64,000 nt of DNA from Aquibium carbonis. Its GTDB lineage: Bacteria; Pseudomonadota; Alphaproteobacteria; Rhizobiales; Rhizobiaceae. Shown here piece after piece: positions 1 through 8,790 of the stretch. The stretch covers positions 62,001 through 126,000 of the forward strand of contig NZ_RWKW01000035.1 in NCBI RefSeq assembly GCF_003970795.1, given 5' to 3'. Below the pieces are notes generated by a model. That model worked only from the letters and a program-made list of their open reading frames with translations. It did not search any database and was not told the origin of the DNA. The translations under genes and the position numbers were made by a program. The stretch's first letter is position 1. Each line of letters opens with the position of its first letter.

Positions 1-649
1 GGAACTCCTCCACCAGGATGTGGCGGAACCCCATCTCGCGCTCCTGGTGCCCCCGGTAGGACAGGGAGCCGGCGAACATGGCGACCTTTCGCGGTGCGTC
101 GCGCCCCAGCAGGCGCCCGATCAGATGTCCCGCAAGCCGGCCCGCCTGCCGGTTGTCGATGCCGACATAGGCGATGCGCGGCACATGCAGCACGTCCGTG
201 GCGAGGGTCACGACCTTCGTGCCGCCATTCGACAGGGCGCGGATGGCTTCCCGCACGGTCGGGTGATCGAGGGCGATCAGCCCGACGCCCTGCGTGACCC
301 CGGCGAGATCGTGCAGGGTGGCCGCCAGCGTATCGGGGTTGAAACCCTCGATGCCATGCATGTGGACGTCGAGCTCGGGGCGAGCGGCGGCTTGCAGCCG
401 AAGCTGCTCGTGCAGGATGCGGATGAAGGAATTCGTCCCGACGGGCAGCACGAAGTCGAGGCGGAGCGTTCCCGCGCGCGTGCTCATGGCAGATCCGGGG
501 TCGGGCGCGATGTAGCCGAGCCGCCGCGCGACCTCCAGCACCACTTCGCGCGTGCGTTCACGCACCCCGGGGCGGTTGTTGAGGACCCGGTCGACCGTGG
601 CGGCCGATACGCCGGCCTCGCGCGCAACGTCCGTTACTGTGGAACGCAT
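1..649 (-). CDS. LacI-family transcriptional regulator (partial, C-terminus outside window)
   Basis: Reading the minus strand from the ATG at 649 gives a protein beginning MRSTVTDVAREAGVSAATVD, the typical LacI helix-turn-helix and hinge region, followed by a periplasmic-binding-protein-like sensor domain (GVGLIALDHP, YVGIDNRQAGRLAG). The reading frame is open to the left window edge, so about 216 residues are visible and the C-terminus is missing. It is divergent from the ABC transporter and catabolic genes to its right, which is the usual place for a regulator of such an operon. The family normally represses until a sugar or sugar derivative binds. The ligand is not known; the transporter substrate is the obvious guess. 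Confidence 0.88.
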   Translation of the reverse strand, partial: MRSTVTDVAREAGVSAATVDRVLNNRPGVRERTREVVLEVARRLGYIAPDPGSAMSTRAGTLRLDFVLPVGTNSFIRILHEQLRLQAAARPELDVHMHGIEGFNPDTLAATLHDLAGVTQGVGLIALDHPTVREAIRALSNGGTKVVTLATDVLHVPRIAYVGIDNRQAGRLAGHLIGRLLGRDAPRKVAMFAGSLSYRGHQEREMGFRHILVEEF

Positions 650-827
650 GGTCGGTGTCTCGGGTCAAAACGCATATGTCGAGGCCGGGCGAGATGTGTC
701 CGGACCCGCCTGAGCCTGATGGGAAATGATGAACACACCAAGCCGGGCGCGGCAACCCTTGCGTCCGGATATCCACCGCACCCGGGAAAGCCGGCCTGCA
801 GTACGATCCCATCAAATTCCATCATGT

Positions 828-855
828 GCGATGCAAACCGGATTTGGTGCATCGC
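828..855. promoter_or_regulatory. 28-bp palindrome, candidate LacI-type operator
   Basis: Perfect 8-bp arms GCGATGCA (828-835) and TGCATCGC (848-855) surround the imperfectly symmetric core AACCGGATTTGG. It lies in the 348-bp gap between the divergent regulator and transport genes. A CCGG centre flanked by A/T-rich half sites is compatible with a LacI-family operator. Binding is inferred. The rest of this gap holds no gene I can support. Confidence 0.5.
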
Positions 856-919
856 GGGAGGTGTTTGAATTCGCAATTGTTTCCCTTTGGGCCTTCGATG
901 TGAGGGCAGATGAGTGGAA

Positions 920-935
920 ATGATGTTGACATCAT
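920..935. promoter_or_regulatory. ATGATG-TTGA-CATCAT palindrome overlapping a TTGACA -35 element
   Basis: The inverted repeat ATGATG/CATCAT has a 4-bp spacer. The sequence TTGACA at 926-931 is a consensus -35 hexamer, and a weak -10 (CAATCT) lies 17 bp downstream at 949-954. This would place transcription start about 30 bp before the substrate-binding-protein gene. A protein bound here would block polymerase. Which regulator uses it cannot be read from the sequence. Confidence 0.4.
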
Positions 936-997
936 CATCTTGAAACGTCAATCTTCCTCATATGGGCGCTCTCATTCGCCCACAGGGAGGAATTTCG

Positions 998-2605
998 ATG
1001 ACAGATCTGATGCGCATGTCGCGTCGCAGGCTGCTTGCGACCGGAGGAAAGGCAGCACTCTATGCAGGCGCGATCGGGATCGCGCCGAAGTTCATTCGGC
1101 CGGGACGCGCCTACGCAGCGGACGCGCTCGCGCCCGGCATGATCGGCGGTCCGACCGGCTTCGAGGGCGCCGAACGCTACCAGTACGGCGCCGAAACGCC
1201 CGAGGGACGCGCCATCGAGGCGGCGAAGCAGTTGAAGGCCTCCGGCGTGGACCGGATCGTGCTCGGCCTGTCGGACGGCTCCATCGGCCAGCTGACGCAG
1301 CCCTTCCCGGCAGGTGCGCCGTCGATCAAGGAGCTGTGGGAGCGGGAAACCGGCATCACGCTCGAGATCGTCGGCGTGCCGAACGGCCAGGAATTCACCA
1401 AGACGATGCAGGACATCTCCACCAGGGGTGGGGCCTACGACATCTATGCCGTCGAGTGGAATCGCCTCGGCGACCTCGCCGAGACCGGCGGCATCATCAA
1501 GCTCGACGATTTCGTCGAAAAGCACCGGCCGGAATGGGACGATCCCGAGACTGGCTATGTCGGCGGCGCCAAGGGCGTCTCGCTGCTCAACCAGTATCGT
1601 GGTTCCACCTATGGCGTGTCGCTCGATGGTGATTTCCAGACCTGGGTGTACCGCACCGACCTGTTCAACGATCCGGCCGAGCAGAAAGCCTTCAAGGACA
1701 GGTACGGCTACGATCTCGCGCCGCCGCGCACCTGGAAGCAGCTCGACGAAATCGGCATGTTCTTCCACCGCCCCGACAATGGCCTGCTCGGTTCCACCGA
1801 CATCCGCAACCAGGGCTGGGGCTACACCAACTGGTACCAGCGCTACGTGTCGATGGGTTCGCCCAACCAGTTCCTGTTCGACGATGACGGCAGGGCGCTG
1901 ATCAACTCCGAAGCCGGCATCGCCGCAACGCAGGAATACATCGACTCGCTGGCCTACAAGTCGCCGGATGCCATCTCCTGGGGCTGGCCCGAGCAGTACG
2001 GCAACTTCGCCAATGGCGGCGCGGCGATGACCTGCGCCTTCTCCAACCTGCCGAAGTTCCTCGACAACCCGGCCAACGCCGACTCGAAGGTGACCGGCAA
2101 GATCGGCTCCATGCTGCCGCCCGGCCGCGAGGTCGACGGTGGGCTGGTTCGGCGCTCGGTGCTGTGGCTGAACCTTTCGGCTTCGATCTCGTCGCAGGCG
2201 AAGAATCCGGAGGCCTGCTACGCCCTCCTGCAATGGCTCGGGTCGGCCCGCATCTATGCCTGGATGACTGCGAACCCCGGCGGATACTTCGACCCGTTCC
2301 GCCTGTCGGACTTCTCCGACCCGCTGGTTCGTCAGACTTACCACGCCTATCACATGGACGTGGTGCGCGAGACGGTGGAGCGCACGGTCCCGACGATCAA
2401 CTATCCGGGTGCGACGGCCTTCCACAACGCCCTCGACGAGAACCTCGTCGCGGCCCTGACCAAGTCGAAGACGGCCGAGCAGGCCATGGCCGACACCGAG
2501 CGCGAATGGCAGCGGATCGCCCGCCGCACCGGTGAGGACAAGCTGCTCGAGGCGATCAGGACCAACAAGGAAGCCTGGCCCACCATTATCGATCCGATCG
2601 GCTGA
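998..2605 (+). CDS. ABC transporter extracellular substrate-binding protein (family 1, Tat-exported)
   Basis: Periplasmic receptor of 535 residues for a carbohydrate-type ABC importer. The N-terminus has a twin-arginine signal ([10 protein letters not shown], residues 8-17), a hydrophobic stretch and a likely cleavage after AYA near residue 39. I chose the ATG at 998 because a good Shine-Dalgarno (GGGAGGAA, around 984-991) sits just upstream; a longer in-frame start at 962 lacks one. The protein is long for the family (usually 400-450 residues), like receptors of importers that use two different ATPases, such as the rhizobial glycerol system. It is first in the operon, followed by two permeases and two ATPases. 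Substrate unknown; downstream enzymes suggest a sugar or polyol derivative. Confidence 0.92.
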   Translation: MTDLMRMSRRRLLATGGKAALYAGAIGIAPKFIRPGRAYAADALAPGMIGGPTGFEGAERYQYGAETPEGRAIEAAKQLKASGVDRIVLGLSDGSIGQLTQPFPAGAPSIKELWERETGITLEIVGVPNGQEFTKTMQDISTRGGAYDIYAVEWNRLGDLAETGGIIKLDDFVEKHRPEWDDPETGYVGGAKGVSLLNQYRGSTYGVSLDGDFQTWVYRTDLFNDPAEQKAFKDRYGYDLAPPRTWKQLDEIGMFFHRPDNGLLGSTDIRNQGWGYTNWYQRYVSMGSPNQFLFDDDGRALINSEAGIAATQEYIDSLAYKSPDAISWGWPEQYGNFANGGAAMTCAFSNLPKFLDNPANADSKVTGKIGSMLPPGREVDGGLVRRSVLWLNLSASISSQAKNPEACYALLQWLGSARIYAWMTANPGGYFDPFRLSDFSDPLVRQTYHAYHMDVVRETVERTVPTINYPGATAFHNALDENLVAALTKSKTAEQAMADTEREWQRIARRTGEDKLLEAIRTNKEAWPTIIDPIG

Positions 2606-2628
2606 TCTCCCGGACCGGCCGAACGGGT

Positions 2629-2654
2629 GGGAGGGGCGGTACGACGCCCCTCCC
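2629..2654 (+). terminator. Intercistronic hairpin behind the binding-protein gene
   Basis: A perfect 10-bp inverted repeat, GGGAGGGGCG (2629-2638) and CGCCCCTCCC (2645-2654), has a 6-base loop. No T-run follows, so it is more likely an RNA-stabilising or attenuating hairpin than a full terminator. This placement, between a binding-protein gene and its permeases, commonly gives an excess of the receptor. Confidence 0.55.
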
Positions 2655-2691
2655 GCATGTCTTGAAAACCAGACGAGCGTGCCTCCTTGCC

Positions 2692-3552
2692 ATGAAGCGT
2701 TCCGTTTCCTTCGAGCTGTTTCGATACGCGGCGATCCTGCTCGCCCTGGCGGTGACGCTCATCCCGATCCTGTGGATGGTGTCGATGGCCTTCAAGCCCG
2801 TCGGCGAATGGTCGGCCACGGGCGCCGACCTGACGTGGTGGCCGCAGAACCCGACCCTTTCGAACTTCCGCTTCATCTTCGGCCAGTCCGATTCCAGCCT
2901 GATCGTCGCGCTGGACCGCACGGCCATGAAGCCGATCCTGTCGTCCCTGCTGTCGGCGAGCTTCGGCACCCTGATCGCGATGACGGCGGGCACCGCCGCC
3001 GCCTATGGACTGTCGCGCTTCGGCTCGGGCCAGAACCTGCCGCTGGCGCTGACGCAGCTGCGGCTGTTTCCGCCGATGGCGGTGATGATCCCGGTGATGA
3101 TCATGTGGGCCTTCCTCAAGCTCACCGACACCTGGTGGGGCCTGGCCCTGGTCTATGGCATCGTCACGCTGCCCTTCGCCTTCTGGCTGATGAAGACCTT
3201 CTTCGACGACATGCCGCGCGAGATCGAGGAGGCGGGGCTCGTCGAAGGGTGCTCGCGCTGGCGGGTGTTCACCCGGATCACGCTGCCGATGATGCGCGCG
3301 CCGCTGGCGTCGGCGGCTCTGTTCGTCTTCATTCTCAACTGGTCGGACTATCTGATCGCCCTTCTGCTGACGACGCGCGAATGGGTCACGGTGCCGGTCT
3401 ACATGGCCTCTCTGTCGTCCTCGATGACCGGCCAACTCTACGGCGCCAAGGCCGCGCTCGGCCTCATCGCCGCCGTGCCGCCCGTGATCATGGGCATCGC
3501 CATCCAGCGCCATCTCGTGCGCGGGCTCACCTTCGGAGCCCTGAAGCAATGA
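2692..3552 (+). CDS. Carbohydrate ABC transporter permease (MalG type)
   Basis: Inner-membrane subunit of 286 residues with six predicted hydrophobic segments, beginning [20 protein letters not shown]. The cytoplasmic EAA loop that docks the ATPase is near residues 177-200 ([20 protein letters not shown]). The short N-terminus and periplasmic loop are those of MalG-like permeases. An ATG at 2692 gives a normal N-terminus; a TTG at 2662 in frame is possible. The stop overlaps the start of the second permease (ATGA), so the two are translationally coupled. Confidence 0.92.
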   Translation: MKRSVSFELFRYAAILLALAVTLIPILWMVSMAFKPVGEWSATGADLTWWPQNPTLSNFRFIFGQSDSSLIVALDRTAMKPILSSLLSASFGTLIAMTAGTAAAYGLSRFGSGQNLPLALTQLRLFPPMAVMIPVMIMWAFLKLTDTWWGLALVYGIVTLPFAFWLMKTFFDDMPREIEEAGLVEGCSRWRVFTRITLPMMRAPLASAALFVFILNWSDYLIALLLTTREWVTVPVYMASLSSSMTGQLYGAKAALGLIAAVPPVIMGIAIQRHLVRGLTFGALKQ

Positions 3553-4505
3553 GCGTGGCCACGGTTTCGCAGACCGCCATGGCGGGGCAGGACACGACCG
3601 CGAGGGCCGGGCGGGACGAGTCGGCGCGGCTCGGCTTCCGGCTGACGCTGCCGGCCCAGATCCTGGTCCTGTTCATCGCCGTCTTTCCCCTCCTGATGCA
3701 GCTCTACATCAGCCTGACCGACTGGTCGCCGCTGAGCGGGCGCAACTGGTGGATGGCCTGGGAGAGCTGGAACAGCTTCTACAACTACTACGACCTGATG
3801 CAGGACAATCGCTTCTGGGGCGCGCTCTGGCGCACCTTCGTGGTGATGATCGTCTGCGTCCCGGTCGAATTCCTGCTCGGCCTCGGACTGGCGACGCTGT
3901 TTGCCGACGATTTCCGCGGCAAGCGGGTTTTCTATTCGATCCTGCTGATGCCGATGATGGTGGTTCCGGCGGTGGCGGGCTACATGTTCTTCATGTTGTT
4001 CCAGTCGGGGGGGCCTGTGAACGATGTGCTGTCGACCCTGCTCGGCACCCGCGTCGCCATCGCGTGGCTGTCGGATCCGACGCTCGCGCTAGTCGCGGTG
4101 ATGATCGCCGACATCTGGCAATGGACGCCGCTGATGTTCCTGATCCTGCTTGCGGGTCTCGTCGGCGTGCCGCAGGACCAGGTCAGGGCTGCGACGCTGC
4201 TCGGCGCCGGCCCCTGGCAGCGCTTCGTCACCATCGTCATTCCGAAGATGAAGACGATCATCATCATCGCGCTGGCGATCCGGGTGATCGAGAACTTCAA
4301 GATCTTCGACACGCTCTACATCATGACCGGCGGCGGTCCCGGCGTCGCGACGGAGACGATCTCCGTCTACATCTACAAGCTCACCACGCAGGACCTGATC
4401 TGGGGCTACGTGGCGGCCATCGCGCTGGCGATCCTGCTGGTGCTGTCGGTCGTCACCATCTGGGCCATGAAGCGCATGGCGGCCGCGCGCGAGGTGCAGG
4501 CATGA
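3549..4505 (+). CDS. Carbohydrate ABC transporter permease (MalF/UgpA type)
   Basis: Second membrane subunit, 318 residues. After a polar 30-residue N-terminus come six hydrophobic segments; the EAA loop is near residues 209-235 ([20 protein letters not shown]). It starts inside the stop codon of the preceding permease and ends inside the start of the first ATPase gene (ATGA at both ends), showing a tightly coupled importer operon. It should pair with the MalG-type subunit to form the channel. Confidence 0.92.
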   Translation: MSVATVSQTAMAGQDTTARAGRDESARLGFRLTLPAQILVLFIAVFPLLMQLYISLTDWSPLSGRNWWMAWESWNSFYNYYDLMQDNRFWGALWRTFVVMIVCVPVEFLLGLGLATLFADDFRGKRVFYSILLMPMMVVPAVAGYMFFMLFQSGGPVNDVLSTLLGTRVAIAWLSDPTLALVAVMIADIWQWTPLMFLILLAGLVGVPQDQVRAATLLGAGPWQRFVTIVIPKMKTIIIIALAIRVIENFKIFDTLYIMTGGGPGVATETISVYIYKLTTQDLIWGYVAAIALAILLVLSVVTIWAMKRMAAAREVQA

Positions 4506-5599
4506 GCGCGATCCGGCTGCAGAATCTGGTCAAGCGCTTCGGCTCCTTCACCGCGCTGAAGACGATGGATCTCGACATCGGCGACGGCGAGTTCATGGCG
4601 CTGCTCGGACCTTCGGGATGCGGCAAGTCGACCACGATGAACATGATCGCCGGCATGGAGGAGCCGTCGGAAGGCCGCATCCTGTTCGGCGACCGCGACA
4701 TGGCGGGCGTCGCGATGGGACAGCGCGGCGTCGGCTTCGTGTTTCAGAACTACGCGATCTTCACCCACATGACCGTCCGCCAGAACCTCGCCTACGGACC
4801 CAGGATGCACGGCAAGCCGAAGGCCGAGATCGACCGGCGCGTGGCGTCGATCGCTGACCTTCTGCAGCTGACCCCGATGCTCGACCGACCCGCACGGGGC
4901 CTGTCGGTGAACATTCTCCAGCGGGTGGCGATCGGCCGCTCGGCCATCCTCGAGCCGGCGATCTTCCTGCTCGACGAGCCGCTGTCGAATGTCGACGCGG
5001 CGTTTCGCGCCGTCATGAGAACGGAACTGAAGCAGCTCCAGCGCGAATTCCGGCAGACGATGGTCTACGTCACCCACGACCAGCTCGAAGCCATGACCAT
5101 GGCCGACCGCATCGCGGTCATGGACCATGGCGTGCTGCAGCAGGTCGGGACGCCGCTCGAGGTCTACAACAACCCGGCGAACGTCTTCGTGGCACGCTTC
5201 ATCGGCTCGCCGGGCATGAACCTGCTGCCCGGGAAGCCGAGCGAAAGCGACCGCGGTCTGGTCGTCGACCTCGGCCCTCTCGGGGCGACGGCACCCTTGC
5301 CGCCGTCGCTCGCTCAGGCGCTGCGCCGACATTCCGGCGACGTGCTCTTCGGCTTCCGTCCCGAACAGGCCAGCCTCGAACCGGCGGGGCCGGGCATCAC
5401 CGCCCCCATCACGATCGTCGAGCGCATCGGCGCGCGCACCATCGTCCATCTCGGCGACGACGAGACGGCGATGAAGGTGGTGGTCGACAACGACGTCGCC
5501 GCCGATGCCGGGACGTCGGTCGTGGTCGTGCCGAGGTTGGACACGGTGCGCATCTTTGACCGCGCCACCGGCACCGCCATCGGAGGCGAACATGGCTGA
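4502..5599 (+). CDS. ABC importer ATPase 1 (UgpC/MalK type) with degenerate signature motif
   Basis: Cytoplasmic ATPase of 365 residues. Walker A (GPSGCGKST, 36-44), Walker B with catalytic Glu (FLLDEP, 155-160) and the H-loop (YVTHD, 189-193) are canonical. The ABC signature, normally LSGGQ, reads LSVNI at 134-138. A C-terminal TOBE-like regulatory domain follows from about residue 240 (FRPEQASLEP). In a heterodimer with the next gene product, its Walker motifs would face the intact LSGGE of the partner and form the working site. Family membership is certain; the asymmetry is inferred from these motifs. Confidence 0.93.
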   Translation: MSAIRLQNLVKRFGSFTALKTMDLDIGDGEFMALLGPSGCGKSTTMNMIAGMEEPSEGRILFGDRDMAGVAMGQRGVGFVFQNYAIFTHMTVRQNLAYGPRMHGKPKAEIDRRVASIADLLQLTPMLDRPARGLSVNILQRVAIGRSAILEPAIFLLDEPLSNVDAAFRAVMRTELKQLQREFRQTMVYVTHDQLEAMTMADRIAVMDHGVLQQVGTPLEVYNNPANVFVARFIGSPGMNLLPGKPSESDRGLVVDLGPLGATAPLPPSLAQALRRHSGDVLFGFRPEQASLEPAGPGITAPITIVERIGARTIVHLGDDETAMKVVVDNDVAADAGTSVVVVPRLDTVRIFDRATGTAIGGEHG

Positions 5600-6650
5600 G
5601 GTTGTTTTCCGTAACGTATTCAAGCGCTTCGGAGACACTGTTGCCGTCTCGGACGCCAGCTTCGCCGTGGAGGACAACGAGTTCTTCTGTTTCTTCGGTC
5701 CGCCTCTGTCCGGCAAGTCGACCATCCTGCGTCTGATCCTCGGCCTGGAGACGCCCGATTCCGGCGAGATCCTGATCGATGGTCGTCCCGTGAACGGCGT
5801 CGGGCCAGCCGAGCGGAACGTCGCCATGGTGTTCCAGAACCTGGCGCTCTTTCCGCACATGACGGCGCGGGAGAACATCCGTTTCCCGCTGGTCGAGCGC
5901 AAGGTGCCCGCGCCGGAGATCGACCGCAGGCTGGACGAGGTGGCGGCCAAGCTGCACATCCGACACATCCTGCACAAGCCGCCGGCACAGCTGTCGGGCG
6001 GCGAGCGCCAGCGCGTCGCCATCGCCCGGGCGCTGGTGCGCGATCCCGTCGCCTATCTGATGGACGATCCCATTTCGGCGCTCGACGCGAGGCTGCGCGA
6101 GGAAACCCGCGTCGAGCTCAAGCGCATCCAGCGCGAGCTCGGCAAGACGCTGATCTATGTCACGCACGACCAGGAAGAGGCGATGTCGGTCGCCGACCGC
6201 ATGGCCATCATGGAAGGCGGATCGATCCGCCAGATCGGCACGCCGCGCGAGATCTACGACCATCCCGCCAGCACCTATGTGGCGCGCCTCCTCGGCTCGC
6301 CGATGATGAACATCCTGCCGTCGGGTCCGTCCGGCGACAAGGCCGGGTTCGCCAGCGGCGCCATCGCGATTCCGGGACTGGTCGTCGGCCAGACCGCCGA
6401 AATCGGCCTGCGCCCGGAAGACATCAAGGTCGCGGCCTGGACCGAAGGCGATGCCGGTCGCCCCGCTCGCGTGTTCCAGGTCGAACCGCTCGGCGGCTTC
6501 ACGGTGGTGACCGTCGACGCCGGTGCCTCGCAGGTTCGCGCGCTGGTGCGCGGCCAGCCCGACATCCGGCCGGAGGCACTGGTGGCGCTGTCCTGCGATG
6601 CCGCGCGCGTGCACCGGTTCGGACCGGACGGAGCAGCGATGCCGCGATGA
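5592..6650 (+). CDS. ABC importer ATPase 2 (UgpC/MalK type) with altered Walker A and Walker B
   Basis: Second ATPase, 352 residues, overlapping the first by 8 bp. Its signature is canonical (LSGGE, 134-138), but Walker A reads GPPLSGKST (36-44) and the catalytic Glu after Walker B is Asp (YLMDDP, 155-160). These are the reverse of the defects in the first ATPase, so one composite nucleotide site would be fully consensus and the other degenerate. The H-loop (YVTHD) and TOBE domain are present. The stop overlaps an in-frame ATG of the next gene by one ATGA. Confidence 0.93.
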   Translation: MAEVVFRNVFKRFGDTVAVSDASFAVEDNEFFCFFGPPLSGKSTILRLILGLETPDSGEILIDGRPVNGVGPAERNVAMVFQNLALFPHMTARENIRFPLVERKVPAPEIDRRLDEVAAKLHIRHILHKPPAQLSGGERQRVAIARALVRDPVAYLMDDPISALDARLREETRVELKRIQRELGKTLIYVTHDQEEAMSVADRMAIMEGGSIRQIGTPREIYDHPASTYVARLLGSPMMNILPSGPSGDKAGFASGAIAIPGLVVGQTAEIGLRPEDIKVAAWTEGDAGRPARVFQVEPLGGFTVVTVDAGASQVRALVRGQPDIRPEALVALSCDAARVHRFGPDGAAMPR

Positions 6651-6685
6651 ATCAAGCCGTCAGAACAAGCGACAGGGAGAACTCA

Positions 6686-7777
6686 ATGGCCGAGGTCCAT
6701 GAATTCCAGCCGGACGTGAAAGTCCGCAACCGGGACTTCGCGATCGGGTGCATCGGAGCGGGGATGATCATGGCCGAATGCCATCTCGCCGCCTACAAGG
6801 AGGCCGGGTTTCCGGTCGTGGCCATCGCCTCGCGCACGAAGGCGAATGCGGCCAAGGTTGCCGAGCGGTGGAGCATCCCGACAGTCCATGACACGCCCGA
6901 GAGGCTGATCGAGGACGCCAGCGTCGCGATCATCGATCTGGCCTATCCGCCGGATCTGCAGCCGGCGCTGATCCGCCATGCGCTGAAGCAGCCGCATGTG
7001 AAGGCGATCCTGGCACAGAAGCCGCTGGCGCTGTCGCTCGACGAAGCCAAGGCGCTGCGCGACGAGGCGAAGGCGGCCGGCAAGATCCTCTCGGTCAACC
7101 AGAACATGCGCTACGATCAGTCGATGCGCGTGCTGAAGCAGATCATGGATTCCGGCGCGTTGGGCGACGTCGTCTTCGCCCAGATCGACATGCACGCGAT
7201 CCCGCACTGGCAGGGCTTCCTCGAGGATTACGACCGGCTGACGCTGGCCAACATGAGCGTGCATCATCTCGATGCCTTGCGCTTCCTGTTCGGCGATCCG
7301 GACGAGATCACGACGCTGACCCGCAAGGATCCGCGCACGACCTTCGACCATTCGGATGGCATCATCGTTTCGACGTTGCGTTTTCCCTCAGGCGTGCTCG
7401 CACTCTCGCTGGAAGACGTGTGGTCGGGTCCGCGGCAGGACGGCTACAAGGACGACCAGCACATCCACTGGCGCGTCGAGGGCACGCTGGGCACCGCCAA
7501 GGGCACGATCGGCTGGCCGACGGGCGCGCCGTCGACGCTGAGCTATGCGTCGGCGAAGACCACCGGCGGCGAGTGGGTCAGCCCGGGCTGGGACACCATG
7601 TGGTTTCCCCACGCCTTCATCGGCGTCATGGAGCAACTCCAGCACGCGGTCGCCACGGGTACCGAACCCGCGCTCTCCGTTGCCGACAACGTCAAGACGA
7701 TGGCGCTGGTCGAGGCCGGCTACAGGTCGATCGCCGAGGGGCGGACCGTCCGCCTCTCCGAAATTCCGCTTCACTGA
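6686..7777 (+). CDS. Gfo/Idh/MocA-family NAD(P)-dependent oxidoreductase
   Basis: Protein of 363 residues with an N-terminal Rossmann fold (GCIGAGMIMAECH near residues 20-32) and the family's lysine segment AQKPLAL near residue 112, then the alpha/beta substrate domain. These enzymes oxidise or reduce sugars, inositols and related polyols. I start at the ATG at 6686 because CAGGGAG lies about 7 bases upstream; an earlier in-frame ATG at 6647 overlaps the ATPase stop and adds 13 residues. The family is named partly after MocA of rhizopine catabolism, which suits the MocDEF-like genes downstream. Exact substrate unknown. Confidence 0.9.
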   Translation: MAEVHEFQPDVKVRNRDFAIGCIGAGMIMAECHLAAYKEAGFPVVAIASRTKANAAKVAERWSIPTVHDTPERLIEDASVAIIDLAYPPDLQPALIRHALKQPHVKAILAQKPLALSLDEAKALRDEAKAAGKILSVNQNMRYDQSMRVLKQIMDSGALGDVVFAQIDMHAIPHWQGFLEDYDRLTLANMSVHHLDALRFLFGDPDEITTLTRKDPRTTFDHSDGIIVSTLRFPSGVLALSLEDVWSGPRQDGYKDDQHIHWRVEGTLGTAKGTIGWPTGAPSTLSYASAKTTGGEWVSPGWDTMWFPHAFIGVMEQLQHAVATGTEPALSVADNVKTMALVEAGYRSIAEGRTVRLSEIPLH

Positions 7778-7816
7778 AACCGACACCCACAGCAACTCGG
7801 GAGGAGTTCCAAGACC

Positions 7817-8731
7817 ATGATGCAAGCCGGTATTTTCACGGGGTATTTCCCCTATTCGCTCGAGGAGACCGCAAAGCGGATTCGCGCCCTCGATTTCAAC
7901 ACGGTCCAGCTCGACCTGCATTTCAAGGATGTCGACCTGTCGGCGGGGCAGATCACCAAGGACAAGGCGAAGAAGGTTCGCGACACCTTCCGCGACCACA
8001 ACCTGCCGATCTGCTGCATCTCGGGCTATACGAACATCATCCATCCGGACAAGGGCGAGCGCGACAGGCGCGTCGGCTATCTGAAGGAAATCATCCGCAA
8101 CGCGCGCCATTTCGGCACGCCCTACGTGATTTCCGAGACCGGCACCTACAACACCGAGTCCGACTGGGTGCACCATCCGAAGAACAAGACCGAGGAAGGC
8201 TTCGAGGAGTGCCGCAAGGTCATCGCCGACCTCGCGCAGACCGCCTATGACCACGGTGCGGTGTTCCTCCTCGAAACCTATGTCAACAACGTCGTCGGCT
8301 CCGTCGAGGAGACGGTGAAGATGTTCGCGCAGGTCGACCATCCGGGCCTTGGTCTCCTGATGGATCCGACCAACTACTTCGAGACCCACAACATCGATGC
8401 GATGGACAAGATCCTGAACCAGGTCTTCGACACGCTGACCCAGCACATCAAGATCGCCCATGCCAAGGACGTGAAGCGGTCGGGCGACGACAAGACCGAA
8501 AAGCACGCAGACATCGGCGACGAGGACGCGCTGGAGAGCCACACCTTCCGCGGCGTGGGCGAGATCGAGCTGCCGGCGCCCGGCCTCGGTTCGCTCAACT
8601 ACGACCTGTATCTGCGCAGGCTGGCCGAGAAGCACCCGAACATCGAGGTGATCATCGAGCACCTGTCGGAAGACGACGTGCCGCGGGCAAAGAAGTTCCT
8701 CGACGGCAAGTTCCGCGACAACGGACTCTGA
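7817..8731 (+). CDS. Sugar phosphate isomerase/epimerase (AP-endonuclease-2 TIM barrel)
   Basis: TIM-barrel protein of 304 residues of the xylose-isomerase-like family that includes IolE, IolI and MocC. Visible family features are the early beta strand MMQAGIFTGYF, metal-ligand-type segments VFLLETYVNN, LGLLMDPTNYF and IKIAHAKDVK, and a closing IEVIIEHLSEDD. A strong Shine-Dalgarno (GGGAGGAG) precedes the ATG. The likely role is isomerisation, epimerisation or dehydration of the intermediate made by the adjacent oxidoreductase. Substrate not deducible. Confidence 0.88.
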   Translation: MMQAGIFTGYFPYSLEETAKRIRALDFNTVQLDLHFKDVDLSAGQITKDKAKKVRDTFRDHNLPICCISGYTNIIHPDKGERDRRVGYLKEIIRNARHFGTPYVISETGTYNTESDWVHHPKNKTEEGFEECRKVIADLAQTAYDHGAVFLLETYVNNVVGSVEETVKMFAQVDHPGLGLLMDPTNYFETHNIDAMDKILNQVFDTLTQHIKIAHAKDVKRSGDDKTEKHADIGDEDALESHTFRGVGEIELPAPGLGSLNYDLYLRRLAEKHPNIEVIIEHLSEDDVPRAKKFLDGKFRDNGL

Positions 8732-8743
8732 TCCAGGCAACCG

Positions 8744-8767
8744 GGGAGGCGCAAAGCCGCGCCTCCC
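8744..8767 (+). terminator. Intercistronic hairpin
   Basis: Inverted repeat GGGAGGCGC (8744-8752) and GCGCCTCCC (8759-8767) with a 6-base loop, lying between the isomerase and DUF4432 genes. It resembles the hairpin at 2629-2654 in stem sequence and also lacks a T-run, so partial termination or RNA processing is more likely than a stop. Confidence 0.45.
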
Positions 8768-8790
8768 GCATCCATGCGGCGAAGGTGAAC

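Noticed and set aside
20-868. A plus-strand frame at the left edge
   Set aside because: Antisense to the LacI-family regulator, which reads cleanly on the minus strand from 649 and has the correct helix-turn-helix.
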